Assembly (NCBI GenBank): GCA_903875215.1
Contig: CAIQVH010000016.1
Location: 372,001 to 436,000, forward strand
DNA: 64,000 nucleotides
Reading direction: 5' to 3'
From: an uncultured Anaerolineae bacterium
GTDB lineage: Bacteria; Chloroflexota; Anaerolineae; Anaerolineales; Villigracilaceae
A program made the translations under genes and the position numbers. Under the pieces are notes generated by a model. The model was not told the origin of the DNA. It saw nothing but the letters and a program-made list of their open reading frames with translations, and did not search any database. Shown piece by piece: positions 63,566-64,000 of this stretch. The first letter of the stretch is position 1. Every line of letters starts with the position of its first letter.

Positions 63566-64000
63566 ATGCTCCGCATTCACTTGTTTGGTGCCCCAACCGT
63601 CTATAATGAACAAGGCGACCCGCTGCTGATTAAGCGCCGCCTGACGCGCGGACTGCTCTATTACCTGGCCGCCCAGGGCCGCCCGCTGACGCGCGACCAC
63701 CTGGTGGACCGCTTCTGGCCCAACATCCCCCTCGACCGAGCCCGAGCCGCCCTGCGCGACAGCCTGGGCAAACTGCGCGAAGCCCTGCCCGAAGCGGATA
63801 AAGATCTACTGCAAGCCACGCGCGACAGTGTGACGCTCGATTTTCGACGGGTGACGGTTGACCTGCTCGAAATCCAGGCCCTGCTCGAGAAAATTAACAC
63901 CAGCGTTTGGAAACTGCCCGATCTCCAGCCGCTGCCCGCCGAACATTATCGCCAGATGCTGCGCGTGATGCAGCTCTGGGATGGGCGCAACTTCCTGCCC
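63566..64000 (+). CDS. SARP/BTAD-type transcriptional activator, 3'-truncated by window edge
   Basis: The first 145 residues are visible and the frame is open to the last base. MLRIHLFGAPTVYNEQGDPL, then RRLTRGLLYYLAAQGRPLTRDHLVDRFWP, then RARAALRDSLGKLREAL is the winged-helix DNA-binding domain of the SARP/OmpR-like activators; the bacterial transcriptional activator (BTAD) region begins after it. Large members of this family carry NTPase and TPR domains downstream. The start lies 16 bases after the recN terminator with no clear ribosome site, so it may be leaderless. Confidence 0.85.
   Translation, partial: MLRIHLFGAPTVYNEQGDPLLIKRRLTRGLLYYLAAQGRPLTRDHLVDRFWPNIPLDRARAALRDSLGKLREALPEADKDLLQATRDSVTLDFRRVTVDLLEIQALLEKINTSVWKLPDLQPLPAEHYRQMLRVMQLWDGRNFLP

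Overview
The window (about 64 kb, GC-rich) looks like a chromosomal segment of a Chloroflexota bacterium, most likely class Anaerolineae. This is inferred from the mix of genes: F420-type oxidoreductase, DUF402/DUF2085/DUF3048/DUF4126/DUF4173/DUF1015/DUF3090 and SCO1664-family proteins, Thr/Pro-rich extracytoplasmic linkers, and a SARP-type regulator. There is no phage, transposase, CRISPR array, rRNA or tRNA. Most genes are ordinary housekeeping genes in short operons closed by strong hairpin terminators.

Layout. 0-3.8 kb: 3' part of a thiamine/iron-type ABC importer (binding protein cut by the window edge, fused permease, ATPase) plus a DUF402 protein. 3.8-9.5 kb: small membrane proteins, a DUF3048 lipoprotein, a tiny 20-codon peptide gene with near-consensus signals, a DUF4173 membrane protein and a fatty-acid-hydroxylase-like enzyme. 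9.6-13.4 kb: pyruvate phosphate dikinase, divergent from a lone receiver protein and a zinc-ribbon protein, with a CRP/FNR-like site between. 13.4-18.3 kb (minus): rplU-rpmA-rpmE (L31 with an extra RNA-polymerase-alpha-CTD-like domain), then tdk-hpt-CCA/poly(A) polymerase-hydrolase.

18.5-29.5 kb: the most unusual part. Six tightly packed plus-strand genes encode an SPFH/band-7 protein, an unrecognised 361-residue protein, an S1-S1-REC-GAF histidine kinase, a 1266-residue REC-multi-GAF histidine kinase, a REC domain fused to an aminoglycoside-phosphotransferase-like kinase, and an AAA/STAND-like ATPase with a winged-helix tail. I read this as a single undescribed signalling machine combining His-Asp phosphorelay, a small-molecule or protein kinase, an NTPase switch and a membrane or oligomeric scaffold.

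29.5-37 kb: nrfHA cytochrome c nitrite reductase, with a CRP/FNR-like palindrome centred exactly 41.5 bp upstream of the predicted start; a GMC oxidoreductase; a TipAS-type MerR regulator with a 19-bp-spacer promoter; a pseudouridine synthase; a nucleotidyltransferase. 37-46.6 kb: serA/serC, DUF1015, an F420 oxidoreductase, homoserine dehydrogenase, SCO1664/DUF3090, methylmalonyl-CoA mutase, pfkA, rnz. 46.7-53.7 kb: ftsK, a LuxR-type HTH protein and a nucleoside-type ABC importer (no binding protein here). 53.8-64 kb: a Thr/Pro-linker membrane protein, PpiC lipoprotein, GT39-like membrane protein, M42 peptidase, thioesterase, a Crp/Fnr regulator, a Cas4-like nuclease split into two membrane-anchored proteins, NAD kinase, a zinc-finger membrane protein, recN and the start of a SARP regulator.

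Regulatory signals are unusually legible. There is a perfect TTGACA-N17-TATAAT in front of rplU and several TGCTATAAT extended -10 boxes. At least five genes have the -10 box 6-7 nt before the start codon, which predicts leaderless mRNAs.
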